From positions 1 through 60,362 of the forward strand of contig NZ_JAPDSH010000010.1 of the NCBI RefSeq assembly GCF_029143285.1: 60,362 bases of DNA, read 5' to 3'. Positions 36,418-45,080 of this stretch are shown in pieces. Under the pieces are notes generated by a model. The model did no database searches, had not been told where the DNA came from, and worked only from the letters and a program-made list of their open reading frames with translations. This stretch comes from Vagococcus proximus. Its GTDB lineage: Bacteria > Bacillota > Bacilli > Lactobacillales > Vagococcaceae. The position numbers were made by a program, and so were the translations under genes. Position 1 is the stretch's first letter, and each line of letters begins with the position of its first letter.

Positions 36418-36448
36418 AAGGGTGTTACAAAAAACTAAATAGAACTTT

Positions 36449-36544
36449 ACCATCACAAAGGGGTGCCGTTTAGGCTGAGATTGAGCGCAAGCTTGGACCC
36501 TTCGAACCTGATTAAGTTGAGACTTACGTAGGGATTGTGATGGA
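36449..36544 (+). ncRNA. TPP riboswitch (THI element)
   Basis: The P1 helix CATCACA/TGTGATG (36451-36457, 36536-36542) encloses the conserved thi-box cores. These are GGGGTGCCG followed by GGCTGAGATTGAG, ACCCTTCGAACCTGATTAAG, and GACTTACGTAGGGA. Binding thiamine diphosphate should lower expression of thiT. The expression platform is listed separately. Confidence 0.96.
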
Positions 36545-36589
36545 GCAGAGACTCTTTTATTATATGAAGCTAATAATTAAGACGATAGG

Positions 36590-36643
36590 CTCCTCCTTTG
36601 TTGTATGGCTCTTGTTCTATACAATTTTAAGGAGGAGTTTTTT
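36590..36643 (+). promoter_or_regulatory. Ribosome-site sequestering hairpin of the TPP riboswitch
   Basis: CTCCTCCTT (36590-36598) pairs with AAGGAGGAG (36629-36637), the thiT Shine-Dalgarno sequence. An inner TTGTAT/ATACAA (36601-36606, 36619-36624) extends the stem. Six T follow directly and abut ATG 36644, so the element could act both as translational off-switch and as a terminator. Confidence 0.75.
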
Positions 36644-37204
36644 ATGTTAAATCAGCGTTTGCAAGTTTGGATTGAAGGGGCTATCGTGGCAGCATTATGT
36701 ATGGTTTTATCCATGATACCAACAAATATCGGCAGTAGCTTCACTATTTCTTTAGGAATGATTCCTATTACGATTTATTCATTAAGACGTGGCTTTAAGG
36801 CAGGGCTATTTTCGGGATTATTGTGGGGGTTACTTCACTTTTTAGTAGGAAATATTGCTTTCTTAACAGTAAGTCAAGTGTTAATCGAGTATGTGATTGC
36901 TTTTATTTTTGCAGGTTTTGGTGGGTTATATGCAACTAAATTAGCCAAGCAATTATCGGAAAATAAGACGAAAAGTGTTTTAGGAACAGTTGTCTTAGCT
37001 AGTTTAGTAGGGTGTGCAGCTCGTTTCTTCTGGCACTTTATCGCAGGTGTTATTTTTTGGGGGAAATTTGCAATGTGGGGATTGAATCCATGGGCTTTCT
37101 CATTTGTAATGAATGGTGCAAGTGGACTAGCTACTGCGATAGTTACAGCTATTATTTCATTTATGATTGTTAAAAAATATCCAGCAGTAGTTATAGGGAA
37201 GTAA
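36644..37204 (+). CDS. thiT: ThiT, thiamine-specific ECF transporter S component
   Basis: 186 aa, six membrane helices. The N-terminal helix AAIVAALCMVLSMIPT-like segment and GLLWGLLHFLVG match the ThiT family. It captures thiamine and works with the shared EcfA/EcfA'/EcfT module encoded elsewhere. Control by the TPP riboswitch just upstream fixes the substrate. Start ATG 36644 has GGAGGAG; a longer frame from 36605 runs through the regulatory hairpin and is rejected. Confidence 0.93.
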   Translation: MLNQRLQVWIEGAIVAALCMVLSMIPTNIGSSFTISLGMIPITIYSLRRGFKAGLFSGLLWGLLHFLVGNIAFLTVSQVLIEYVIAFIFAGFGGLYATKLAKQLSENKTKSVLGTVVLASLVGCAARFFWHFIAGVIFWGKFAMWGLNPWAFSFVMNGASGLATAIVTAIISFMIVKKYPAVVIGK

Positions 37205-37240
37205 AAAAAGACGAAGCCATGGCTTCGTCTTTTTTTATTT
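37205..37240. terminator. Bidirectional terminator
   Basis: AAAAAAAGACGAAGCC and its perfect complement GGCTTCGTCTTTTTTT meet around AT, between convergent thiT and the ABC exporter. Confidence 0.9.
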
Positions 37241-38989
37241 TGCAAATTGTGAGTGATAAAGTTGTGAATATGCCCCGTTTGGAATGGTTAGTAAGTCATT
37301 GTGGCTGCCAATTTCAACGACTTCTCCCTGATCCATTACCATTATCTTATCGGCGTTTCGAATGGTTGAGAGACGATGGGCAATAACAAAGCTCGTGCGT
37401 CCTGTCATCATTTTCAAGAAGCCTTCTTGGATAATTTGCTCCGTTAGAGTATCAACAGAGCTGGTTGCTTCGTCTAAAATAAGCATAGGAGGTTCTGAAA
37501 TCATTGTTCTAGCAATAGTTAACAATTGACGTTGACCTTCAGAAATTTTAACACCACTAGAACCAATAACGGTGTCATAATCTTGAGGGAGTTTCATGAT
37601 AAAAGAATGGATATTAGCTGATTTGGCACCGGCAATAATTGCTTCATCTGTTGCCTCAGGCTTACCCAGGCGTAAATTATCTTTAACGGTACCATCGAAT
37701 AACCAGGTATCTTGCAATACCATTCCAAACGCTTTTCGCAGAGAATCACGCTTATAGTCTTTTATAGAATGGTTATCGATTAAAATATCTCCTGCAGACA
37801 CGTCATAAAAACGCATAAGTAAGTTGACTAGGGTAGATTTTCCCGCCCCTGTTTTACCAACAATGGCGATGGTTTCACCCGGCTTAACACTCAGGTTTAA
37901 GTCCTTGATAAGTGGGTTATCCGGTGTGTAAGAAAATGCTACGTGTTTAAATTCAATAGCCCCATTGGCTTGTTCCAGAGGTAGGCTACCAGGGGTATCT
38001 TCCGTTTCAATTGGCTCATCTAATAGTTGGAACGTTCGATCTAAACCAGCAAGTCCAGTTTGAATTTGTGTGGTGATACCAGATAATTCAATAAATGGTT
38101 TAGAAAATTGGCCCGAATATATGGTAAAACTTGAAATCATTCCTACTGTTAACGTCGTATTTCCTTTAACAACTAAAAGGCCTCCAATTAACCCGATAAA
38201 AACATATGTCAGATGATCAATGAAACGTGATAAAGGATTGGTTAAAGATGAAGCATACTGCGCTTTTTGACCTTCAATTTGTAACGCATGATTTAGTTTA
38301 TCGAATTGGTGCTGTGACTGGTCCTCGTACTGAAACGCTTTTACTAATTTTTGATTGCCGATAACTTCATTTACATAACCTGAAATGTCTCCGACTAATC
38401 GCTGTTGAGAAGCGAAGCGTTTTTGACTAGAGCGAGCGACAAGCCAACTGATTAAAAAGATAAGTGGTGTGGCAATCAATACGATAAGGGTAAGTTGCCA
38501 ACTCAAAGCAAGCATGGAAACAAAAGCAATTAAAACAATGGTCATACCTGAGAAAAGGTTATTAAATATGGCAACACATGCTTCCGATACTGTATCTAAA
38601 TCATTGGTAAATCGGCTAATAATATCACCATGTGAGTGTTGGTCATAGTAATTGACAGGCAAATGGTTCAGGTGATCAAAACTTTCTTTTCTTAAGGTAG
38701 CAACAGATTGATAGGCCATTTTATTGCCAAGGAGTTGAACACCCCACTGGGAAAGACTTGCCACACCTAGTAGACCAGCTAATACTAGTAAGTAACTTAC
38801 TAGTTGTTTGAAATCAACACGACCGACACCAAGCATGGTATCAATCGCTTGGCCGATGTAGTACGTCATCATAACAGTGGCAGCTCCTCCTAAAAGACCA
38901 AGTGAGATAGCACCGATAATTTCTTTTTTATACTGAGAGAGATAAGGTAAAAAACGTTTAAATGAAGAAGGTCTGGTTGACTGTTTCAT
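37235..38989 (-). CDS. Heterodimeric ABC exporter, subunit with canonical ATPase site
   Basis: 584 aa. Six membrane helices (about 20-310) precede an ATPase domain with Walker A GKTGAGKSTLVN, signature SEGQRQLLTIART, Walker B MLILDEATSSVDT (catalytic Glu present) and the switch His in VIAHRLSTI. It overlaps the partner gene by one base. The pair resembles LmrCD, EfrAB and Bacillus YheI/YheH multidrug exporters. Substrate unknown. Confidence 0.88.
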   Translation of the reverse strand: MKQSTRPSSFKRFLPYLSQYKKEIIGAISLGLLGGAATVMMTYYIGQAIDTMLGVGRVDFKQLVSYLLVLAGLLGVASLSQWGVQLLGNKMAYQSVATLRKESFDHLNHLPVNYYDQHSHGDIISRFTNDLDTVSEACVAIFNNLFSGMTIVLIAFVSMLALSWQLTLIVLIATPLIFLISWLVARSSQKRFASQQRLVGDISGYVNEVIGNQKLVKAFQYEDQSQHQFDKLNHALQIEGQKAQYASSLTNPLSRFIDHLTYVFIGLIGGLLVVKGNTTLTVGMISSFTIYSGQFSKPFIELSGITTQIQTGLAGLDRTFQLLDEPIETEDTPGSLPLEQANGAIEFKHVAFSYTPDNPLIKDLNLSVKPGETIAIVGKTGAGKSTLVNLLMRFYDVSAGDILIDNHSIKDYKRDSLRKAFGMVLQDTWLFDGTVKDNLRLGKPEATDEAIIAGAKSANIHSFIMKLPQDYDTVIGSSGVKISEGQRQLLTIARTMISEPPMLILDEATSSVDTLTEQIIQEGFLKMMTGRTSFVIAHRLSTIRNADKIMVMDQGEVVEIGSHNDLLTIPNGAYSQLYHSQFAK

Positions 38990-40728
38990 TAGTTCTCATC
39001 CTCCTTTTCTTGTTGTGAGGCATAGATTGCTTGATAAGTTTCAGATTCATTAATAAGAACCTCGTGTGTCCCACTTGCGACTTGTTTGCCATCATCTAAG
39101 ACAACAATTTTTTCAGCGTGTTGGACGGAGCTGATGCGTTGCGACACGATAATTAAAGTTGTTTGGTCTAAGTCACGCTTTAAAGCTTGGCGTAATTCTA
39201 AATCTGTTTGATAATCTAGCGCACTAAGCGAATCGTCTAAAATTAAAATAAGTGGTTTTCTAATAACCGCTCGAGCAATAGCTAAACGTTGACGCTGACC
39301 GCCCGAAAAGTTTTTTCCACTTTCAGTGACCATGGTGTCTAGTTTATCAGGTAAGGTGCTAACAAAATCTAAACACTGGGCCGTTTCTAAGGCTTGCCAA
39401 CAGTCCTCATCGGTAGCACCTTGTTTACCCCATTTTAAATTGTCTCGAATAGTTCCGGTGAATAGAACACTCTTTTGTGGCACAATTCCAATAGTTTCAC
39501 GTAGAGTGGTTAGCGGTAGGTCAGTTAATGCGTGACCAAAAAGCGTAACAGTTCCTACAGTTGGGTCATAGAAACGTGGGATTAGTTGAGTAAGGGTAGA
39601 TTTTCCGCTACCGGTTGGCCCAACAATTCCTAAACTTTCCCCAGGATGTAGTGAAAAATCAAGTGCATCAAGAGCTAAACCACTTGTAGCAGTATACCGA
39701 AATGAGACCTCTTCAAAAGTTAGGACATAGTCAGTATCTGTAAGGGGAGGTATGTCCGTTTGATCAGTGTGAGTATCCGTAATAGATGACTCTGTTTCAA
39801 GGATATCATTGACACGTTCTGCAGAAGCAGCAGCTTTGGTAAAAATAATAACTAAGTTAGAGACGACAATTAAAGCTAGGAGCATTTGCATTAAATAATT
39901 AATAAGGGCAAGTAATTCCCCTTGAGTCAGACTGCCACTGTTAATTGAAACACCACCAAGATATAGTAGAGCGATAGTAGCGCCGTTCATTACTAAAAGG
40001 GTAGCTGGATTTAAAAGAGCAGAGATGTTAGCTACGCGATTATATGCGCGTGCAAGGTCATCAGTTGTATCTGCCATTTTTTGTTGGCTATATTTTTTCT
40101 GCCCAAAAGCTCTTAAAACACGAACACCGCTTAAATTTTCAACTAAAATAGTATTTAGGTTATCAACTTTTGCTTGTACTTTTTTGTAAAGAGGGACGGT
40201 TCTAGTCATCATGATAAATAAGACTAGACAAAATAAAATAAGGGCTGTTAAAAAGATAGCAGCTAGTTTAGGACTAATGTAAAAAGCCATGACAAGTGAG
40301 CCGATACTTAAGAAAGGTGCCCTAAATACTAAGCGAATTAACATGGCTAATGCCAATTGTAATTGATTAATATCATTTGTCATACGTGTGATTAAGGTTG
40401 AGGTTCCGAAGTTATCAAGCTCTTTATGTGAAAACGTGTTGATTTTTTCCAGTAATGCAGAGCGTAACTCTGTTCCAAACCCCTGTGAAGCGACTGAAGA
40501 GTAGTACTGACAAATCATAACGCAGATTAAACCAATGATGGACATGGCGATCATGATAAGTGCTGTTTTAAAAATGTAATGTGAGTCATTCTTTGCTACG
40601 CCATTGTCAATCAAGTAAGACATATAAATAGGAAGAAGTAATTCAAAAACAGCTTCTAAAAATTTGAAAAAGGGGCCTAAGAGTACTTCTTTCCGGTAGT
40701 TTTTGGTGAATCGTAAGAGCTTTGCCAT
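38989..40728 (-). CDS. Heterodimeric ABC exporter, subunit with degenerate ATPase site
   Basis: 579 aa. The membrane domain is followed by an ATPase domain with Walker A GPTGSGKSTLTQ and signature FSGGQRQRLAIARA. Walker B reads LILDDSLSALD, so the catalytic Glu is Asp, and the switch His is Gln in IVSQRISSV. This is the usual asymmetric, non-hydrolysing site of heterodimeric exporters such as LmrC, BmrC and TM287. First gene of the pair; it covers nearly the whole operon upstream of 37235. Confidence 0.88.
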   Translation of the reverse strand: MAKLLRFTKNYRKEVLLGPFFKFLEAVFELLLPIYMSYLIDNGVAKNDSHYIFKTALIMIAMSIIGLICVMICQYYSSVASQGFGTELRSALLEKINTFSHKELDNFGTSTLITRMTNDINQLQLALAMLIRLVFRAPFLSIGSLVMAFYISPKLAAIFLTALILFCLVLFIMMTRTVPLYKKVQAKVDNLNTILVENLSGVRVLRAFGQKKYSQQKMADTTDDLARAYNRVANISALLNPATLLVMNGATIALLYLGGVSINSGSLTQGELLALINYLMQMLLALIVVSNLVIIFTKAAASAERVNDILETESSITDTHTDQTDIPPLTDTDYVLTFEEVSFRYTATSGLALDALDFSLHPGESLGIVGPTGSGKSTLTQLIPRFYDPTVGTVTLFGHALTDLPLTTLRETIGIVPQKSVLFTGTIRDNLKWGKQGATDEDCWQALETAQCLDFVSTLPDKLDTMVTESGKNFSGGQRQRLAIARAVIRKPLILILDDSLSALDYQTDLELRQALKRDLDQTTLIIVSQRISSVQHAEKIVVLDDGKQVASGTHEVLINESETYQAIYASQQEKEDEN

Positions 40729-40883
40729 ATAATTTCTCCTATTCGTTGTAAAATCTAATATACTGACTGTTATTGTACTCCATGATAATAGATAAATAAA
40801 GTCCGTTAAGAAAAGTAAATAGAGTTAATTTTTATTCTACAAATATAGTTGTAAACGGATTTTTACCAAAAACGTCTCTTTTC

Positions 40884-40912
40884 TTGACTTAATTTCAATT
40901 GGCTAGTATGGT
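40884..40912 (+). promoter_or_regulatory. rplY/ctc promoter
   Basis: The -35 TTGACT (40884-40889), 17-bp spacer and -10 TATGGT (40907-40912) are well formed. A solitary TATAAT at 41036-41041 could be a second start but lacks a -35. Confidence 0.55.
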
Positions 40913-41194
40913 GTAGACATAAGCTTATATTATAGTGTGACTATTTCAAAAGGGCGATTTTTATGAAAGAGTCATGATGAGCAATCAAATGATAGATTAA
41001 AAACTGCTACTATCCTTTGGTAAATAAGATCATTCTATAATGTTAGGTTTAGTTCGCTTTTCAGGAACTGACAAAAAGGGACCGGTTGTTTATCTGTGTT
41101 GGTCGTATTAGTGATTTGATTGAGGATGAAACGGATTAACAAGAGTAACAAAAGGATCTCATTTTTGGAAAATATCTTAAGGAGGAGATTATTT
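40913..41194 (+). other. Long leader of rplY/ctc
   Basis: This is most of a 466-bp gene-free gap. If the 40884 promoter is used, the transcript has a leader of about 275 nt. It has no credible reading frame. Small hairpins are seen: AGTTC/GAACT around 41050-41068 and GACC/GGTC around 41080-41104. It matches no leader family that I recognise. AAGGAGG at about 41178-41184 is the ribosome site. Confidence 0.45.
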
Positions 41195-41806
41195 ATGGCA
41201 GTCTTATTGAAAGTAAACGAAAGAGCGGTACGTCCAAGATCATTGAAAAAACAATTACGTGAGGAAGGAATAATTCCAGCGGTTGTATATGGTAATGGAA
41301 TGACAACAACATCAATTTCAATTGATGAAAAAGAATTGATGAAGGCTATTAAAGAGAATGGTCAGAATGCGGTGTACACATTAGACATCAATGGAACCAA
41401 AACACCTACATTAATCTTTGACCAACAACAAGATACCTTTAACCGTCGTTGGTTGCACGTGGAATTCTTGGCAGTTGATATGTCAGAGAAAACAGAACTA
41501 GAAGCAGAAGTACTATTAACAGGGACACCTAAAGGCGTGAAAGTTGGAGGCTCATTGGGTCAAAACTTATACACAGTCTTGGTTTCAGCAACACCAGATA
41601 ATATTCCTGATGTCATTGAAGTGGATGTAAGTGAATTAGAAATTGGTGATGCTATTACATTAGGTGATTTACCTAAGAATGATAAATATGACATTGTAAT
41701 GGATATGGAAGAACAAATTGCAATTGTTGAAGAACCTCGTGTTCATGAAGAAGAAGAAACGGATGGTGTCGCAGCTGCACCTGAAGTGATTGGTGAAAAA
41801 GAATAA
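41195..41806 (+). CDS. rplY: Ribosomal protein bL25 / general stress protein Ctc
   Basis: 203 aa, the long (CTC) form of L25. The N-terminal 5S-rRNA-binding domain (about 1-92, RPRSLKKQLREEGIIPAVVYG) is followed by the TL5-type beta domain (about 95-190, PDVIEVDVSELEIGDAITLGDLP). The acidic C-terminal tail is HEEEETDGVAAAPEV. ATG 41195 has AAGGAGGAG upstream. In Bacillus ctc is directly before pth; here about 3.4 kb of other genes separate them. Confidence 0.94.
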   Translation: MAVLLKVNERAVRPRSLKKQLREEGIIPAVVYGNGMTTTSISIDEKELMKAIKENGQNAVYTLDINGTKTPTLIFDQQQDTFNRRWLHVEFLAVDMSEKTELEAEVLLTGTPKGVKVGGSLGQNLYTVLVSATPDNIPDVIEVDVSELEIGDAITLGDLPKNDKYDIVMDMEEQIAIVEEPRVHEEEETDGVAAAPEVIGEKE

Positions 41807-41810
41807 TATA

Positions 41811-41845
41811 AAAAAGAGCGAATCAATCAGATTCGCTCTTTTTCT
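41811..41845 (+). terminator. Terminator after rplY
   Basis: AAAAAGAGCGAATC pairs with GATTCGCTCTTTTT around AATCA. Confidence 0.9.
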
Positions 41846-41859
41846 GCTTTTAATCAGAG

Positions 41860-42011
41860 TTATCCACCGAAAAAGGAAAGTTATCAACAGATTTCTGTGG
41901 ATAACTCGTTATTAACAGGGGATAACTCTATAAAAGCTTAAAAATATAGACTTTTAGATGTGTATAACAATGGGGATAAGAAAGTGTAAGTTCTGGGTAT
42001 AATGTGAATAA
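41860..42011. other. DnaA-box cluster
   Basis: Sites matching TTATNCACA or its complement are: 41896-41904 (TGTGGATAA, perfect), 41959-41967 (TGTGTATAA) and 42003-42011 (TGTGAATAA). One-mismatch sites are at 41860-41868 (TTATCCACC), 41881-41889 (TTATCAACA) and 41971-41979 (TGGGGATAA). Two-mismatch sites are at 41909-41917 (TTATTAACA) and 41917-41925 (AGGGGATAA). An A/T-rich tract follows at 42011-42030. With no dnaA or dnaN in the window this is more likely a DnaA-titrating or timing locus than oriC itself. Confidence 0.7.
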
Positions 42012-42027
42012 CTAGTAAAAATAAAAT

Positions 42028-42064
42028 AAAAGTCTCGTCATCAATTTGATAACGAGACTTTTAT
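42028..42064. terminator. Terminator, probably of the small membrane protein gene
   Basis: AAAAGTCTCGT pairs with ACGAGACTTTT around a loop that contains ATCAA/TTGAT. It has A and T tracts on its two sides. Confidence 0.8.
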
Positions 42065-42092
42065 TGCCTATAATAAGGACGAGATAGTCGTC

Positions 42093-42392
42093 TTATTTAG
42101 CGGGTGCTAATTTTGGTTCACGACCTAAGATGAATTTCAGAACTGCTAAAACTAATTCTGCAGCGATCAAGCCATACATTAGTGAACTGTATGTAGTGAT
42201 GTCGAAATCCCAAGTTTTGTAGACAACTAAAACAATAGCTAAAACAATTGCTGCAATAACATTTAAGAAACCGAAAGCCCAAAGATTTCCGTTTTCTTTG
42301 TTTGCTAAATAATAAATAGAAAAACCAGTGCTAATAATAATCCAAGCAATACTTACAAGAATACTTGCCCAATAAATTAAAAATGCTACCAT
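42093..42392 (-). CDS. Small membrane protein of unknown function
   Basis: 99 aa, not recognised. Three hydrophobic segments are visible: about 3-27 (FLIYWASILVSIAWIIISTG), 37-59 (AFGFLNVIAAIVLAIVLVVY) and 67-88 (SLMYGLIAAELVLAVLKFIL), with a short basic tail GREPKLAPAK. ATG 42392 has GAGGTG upstream; the frame extends to 42431 without a ribosome site. The gene is monocistronic. Confidence 0.7.
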   Translation of the reverse strand: MVAFLIYWASILVSIAWIIISTGFSIYYLANKENGNLWAFGFLNVIAAIVLAIVLVVYKTWDFDITTYSSLMYGLIAAELVLAVLKFILGREPKLAPAK

Positions 42393-42540
42393 TTTTTTCA
42401 CCTCTTTCTTTGTCACTTTATAGTTTATCATCTTATTTTTAACTTGTCATTGAAAATATATGAAAATTTTTTCAAAAAGTAACGGGGTATTTATTAGAGT
42501 TAGTAAGTGATTCGATGATGTTTGGAAAGGGGAGAACATT

Positions 42541-43239
42541 ATGTCAGTTGAGGAACAAGTGTTGAAGCTTTTAACCGAATCTAAGAGACCCGTATTTCTA
42601 ACAGGAGCAGGACTTTCAGTGCCTTCAGGTATTCCAGATTATCGTTCTTTAGGGGGCGTTTATCACGATTTAGAATTACCTGAATATTTACTGAGTCGAA
42701 GTTGTTTCGAGCAGGAACAAGAAAAATTTTATACGTTTGTAAAAAAGTTATATCATCCAGAGGCTAAGCCTAATGAGAGTCATTTGAAAATTGCGAAACT
42801 TACGAAGGAAAAAGAATCAGCAAAAGTGGTCACTCAAAATATTGATCATCTACATGAAGAGGCTGATACCAAGAATTTGATAAATTTTCATGGGAGTTTA
42901 TATCACTGTTACTGTACTAAATGTAACAAGACTTGTTTAGTTGATGATTATTTAGTAAGTAATTATCATGAGGATTGTGGAGGGATTATACGTCCGGATA
43001 TTGTTCTATATGAAGAGAGCTTACCTAATAATAGGATAGAGGCAGCGATTAAAGCAGTGAGTGAAGCAGATTTAATTTTGATTGTAGGAACGAGTTTCAA
43101 AGTCTACCCGTTCAGTCAATTAATAGAATATCGCCAGTCTAATAGTCCGATTGTGGTGATTAATAAAGAGGAAATAGAAACGAGCGACAATCACTTGTTT
43201 ATTAAAGGTGATGCTCAAAATTTTTTTAGTAAGGTATAA
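42541..43239 (+). CDS. Sir2-family NAD-dependent protein deacylase
   Basis: 232 aa sirtuin. NAD-binding GAGLSVPSGIPDYRS starts at residue 22, followed by TQNIDHLHEEA (99-102 QNID) and the catalytic FHGSLYHC with His117. The zinc module has C125-x2-C128 and then H143-x2-C146, where a second cysteine pair is usual, so a CCHC site or use of the extra C132 is possible. The C-terminal Rossmann part has LILIVGTSFKVYPFS. The gene is 15 nt before a chorismate mutase gene and probably cotranscribed. Confidence 0.9.
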   Translation: MSVEEQVLKLLTESKRPVFLTGAGLSVPSGIPDYRSLGGVYHDLELPEYLLSRSCFEQEQEKFYTFVKKLYHPEAKPNESHLKIAKLTKEKESAKVVTQNIDHLHEEADTKNLINFHGSLYHCYCTKCNKTCLVDDYLVSNYHEDCGGIIRPDIVLYEESLPNNRIEAAIKAVSEADLILIVGTSFKVYPFSQLIEYRQSNSPIVVINKEEIETSDNHLFIKGDAQNFFSKV

Positions 43240-43254
43240 GAGGAGAAGAGAAAG

Positions 43255-43536
43255 ATGTTAAAAAAGCAACGTCAAGAAATTGATAGAATTGACCAAGAAA
43301 TTATACGTTTACTCGAGGCGCGTTTAGATGTTGTAAGTGAGGTTGTTGGGATTAAAGAGCAGGAAAAGATAGAGGTATTAGATAGTGAGAGAGAAAAGAG
43401 CGTTCTCGATAAAGTTGAAGGAGCAGTTAAAAATAAAGAATATGCTTCTACTATTAAAGCGTTATACCAAGAAATGATGAGAGTATCGAAAGAGTATCAA
43501 TCATCTAAATTAATCAAAAAAAGCGATGAGCTGTAA
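43255..43536 (+). CDS. Chorismate mutase, AroQ class
   Basis: 93 aa, all-helical, about the size of monofunctional AroQ enzymes. It has the typical LKKQRQEIDRIDQEIIRLLEARLDVVSEVVGIK pattern (core RIDQEIIRLLEAR), with Arg, Lys and Glu positions of the active site, and ends near SKEYQSSK. It converts chorismate to prephenate for Phe and Tyr synthesis. Prephenate is also needed by the TrhP route of tRNA hydroxylation. Its stop codon lies inside the stem of the terminator. Confidence 0.87.
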   Translation: MLKKQRQEIDRIDQEIIRLLEARLDVVSEVVGIKEQEKIEVLDSEREKSVLDKVEGAVKNKEYASTIKALYQEMMRVSKEYQSSKLIKKSDEL

Positions 43537-43555
43537 GCTCATCGCTTTTTTTATT
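43516..43555. terminator. Bidirectional terminator overlapping the chorismate mutase stop
   Basis: AAAAAAGCGATGAGC pairs with GCTCATCGCTTTTTT around TGTAA, which contains the stop codon. Confidence 0.88.
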
Positions 43556-44945
43556 AAAAGACAATAACAGGGGTGTTGATTTCGATTTCAGCGTAAAGTT
43601 TTGCTGCTAAATCAGGTGGTGTATTGATACAACCATGTGATCCGAAGCCATCTTTCCAACGAGCGCCACCATATACGGGCTGCCAGTTAGAATCATGAAG
43701 ACCAACACCAGTCCAATCGATAGGCATCCAAAAGTCTACAGGTGCTGCGTAATCAGAACCGTCATCATTTTTACCTCTTAGGATAGATGGAGATTCTTTG
43801 TTCCACAAGTAATGAATACCAGGAGGTGTTGGCGTTTTAGGTTTTCCTGAAACGATGTCTGTATCGATAATTGTTTTTCCTTCTTTATAGAAGTACATAT
43901 GTTGATTTTTTAAATCGACTTCGACGTAAGTATTACCAATTAAAGCAGGGCCAGATGATGCACTCCCCATACTAATAGGAGAACGATCAATGCCTTTACC
44001 AGCTAAGAAGTCTGCCGCTAATGCCTTAGCTTCTTCCTCTGTTTGAATAGTCCAACTGTATGTTCCAGCGGGGACGCTTACTGTGCCACGTTTTGTACTC
44101 TTGAATTCAGTTGGAACCGTACTTGTATTGTATTTTTCACCAAGTTCGGTTACGTATTTAGTGATGACCTCTTGATTGACACCAACTTTTTTTTCTTTTT
44201 GGTCCACAGTTACCCATTTTACTAATTCTTTTTTGGGAATAGTGATAGATTTGCCATTGATTAAGTAGGTTGCTTTTTGGTCTACTAAATCATTTGCTTT
44301 TGTCAGTAAGTCTTTCAGTTCAGGGCTCTTAGTAGTTAACTCAGGTAATGCAACATAATCTTGTAAGTTAACATCAGGTATACCATTTCGCACAGCTTCT
44401 TTTAAAGCTTTTGAAAGATTGTCATAGCCAATATCATTACCATAACTTTCTTTTTTAATAGTTAAACCTTCTTCTTCACTAATGATGGTTGCGTTGACAG
44501 AAGAGGTTTTATCTTTATTAAATTCTTTGATTTCTGGCTCTAAAGACGTGATGAAGTCATTTAGACCATCTTCGTTTAAAGAAGATGCTGCGATACTAAG
44601 GGTAGTTGGTTTAAATAATGAAGTAACCCAAAGTAATTTATTTTGAGAATCAAGAATTTTATGAAGACCAGGTTTAAAGTCGGTTTCAATTCCAAGTTCT
44701 TTTTTATGAACCTCTTTCCAAACTTTTTCACCGTTTAAAATTTTAAATGTCCCTTTTTCTTCTTCGTCGTATAACATCTTCTCGACCTTAGAGAGTGGCA
44801 TACGCCCAACGGCTAGACCATTTATGGTCGTCTTGGGTAAAAAGTGGGTTTTATAAAAATTAGCTTGCATGGTGTAAAGTGCAACTAAGATAAAAATAAG
44901 GGTGGTTACAAGTAAATAAATCCATCTGCGCCGTGTAATCGTCAT
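43554..44945 (-). CDS. L,D-transpeptidase with peptidoglycan-binding domains
   Basis: 463 aa, membrane-anchored by one N-terminal helix (about 8-28). Two copies of the PG_binding_4 (YoaR-like) fold span about 45-310. A C-terminal YkuD domain (about 338-463) follows. The catalytic motif is GSHGCINTP with His437 and Cys439. It resembles Ldt(fm) of Enterococcus faecium, which makes 3-3 peptidoglycan crosslinks and can bypass beta-lactam-sensitive transpeptidases. GGAGG precedes the ATG. It is oriented against the rplY-pth direction. Confidence 0.93.
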   Translation of the reverse strand: MTITRRRWIYLLVTTLIFILVALYTMQANFYKTHFLPKTTINGLAVGRMPLSKVEKMLYDEEEKGTFKILNGEKVWKEVHKKELGIETDFKPGLHKILDSQNKLLWVTSLFKPTTLSIAASSLNEDGLNDFITSLEPEIKEFNKDKTSSVNATIISEEEGLTIKKESYGNDIGYDNLSKALKEAVRNGIPDVNLQDYVALPELTTKSPELKDLLTKANDLVDQKATYLINGKSITIPKKELVKWVTVDQKEKKVGVNQEVITKYVTELGEKYNTSTVPTEFKSTKRGTVSVPAGTYSWTIQTEEEAKALAADFLAGKGIDRSPISMGSASSGPALIGNTYVEVDLKNQHMYFYKEGKTIIDTDIVSGKPKTPTPPGIHYLWNKESPSILRGKNDDGSDYAAPVDFWMPIDWTGVGLHDSNWQPVYGGARWKDGFGSHGCINTPPDLAAKLYAEIEINTPVIVF

Positions 44946-45080
44946 GAATCAAATTCCTCCAATGTATCATTTGTAATCATATTGTAACATAAAACATTTA
45001 TTATAGAACTATTTTTTGCACAATCCTGGTTTTTTTAAGGAATTATAGAAGGTAAAAATACTACAAGAACAGTGACTATA

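Noticed and set aside
41860-42011. Chromosomal origin oriC
   Set aside because: The DnaA boxes are convincing, but dnaA, dnaN, rpmH and gyrase genes are not in the window, so I call it only a DnaA-box cluster.
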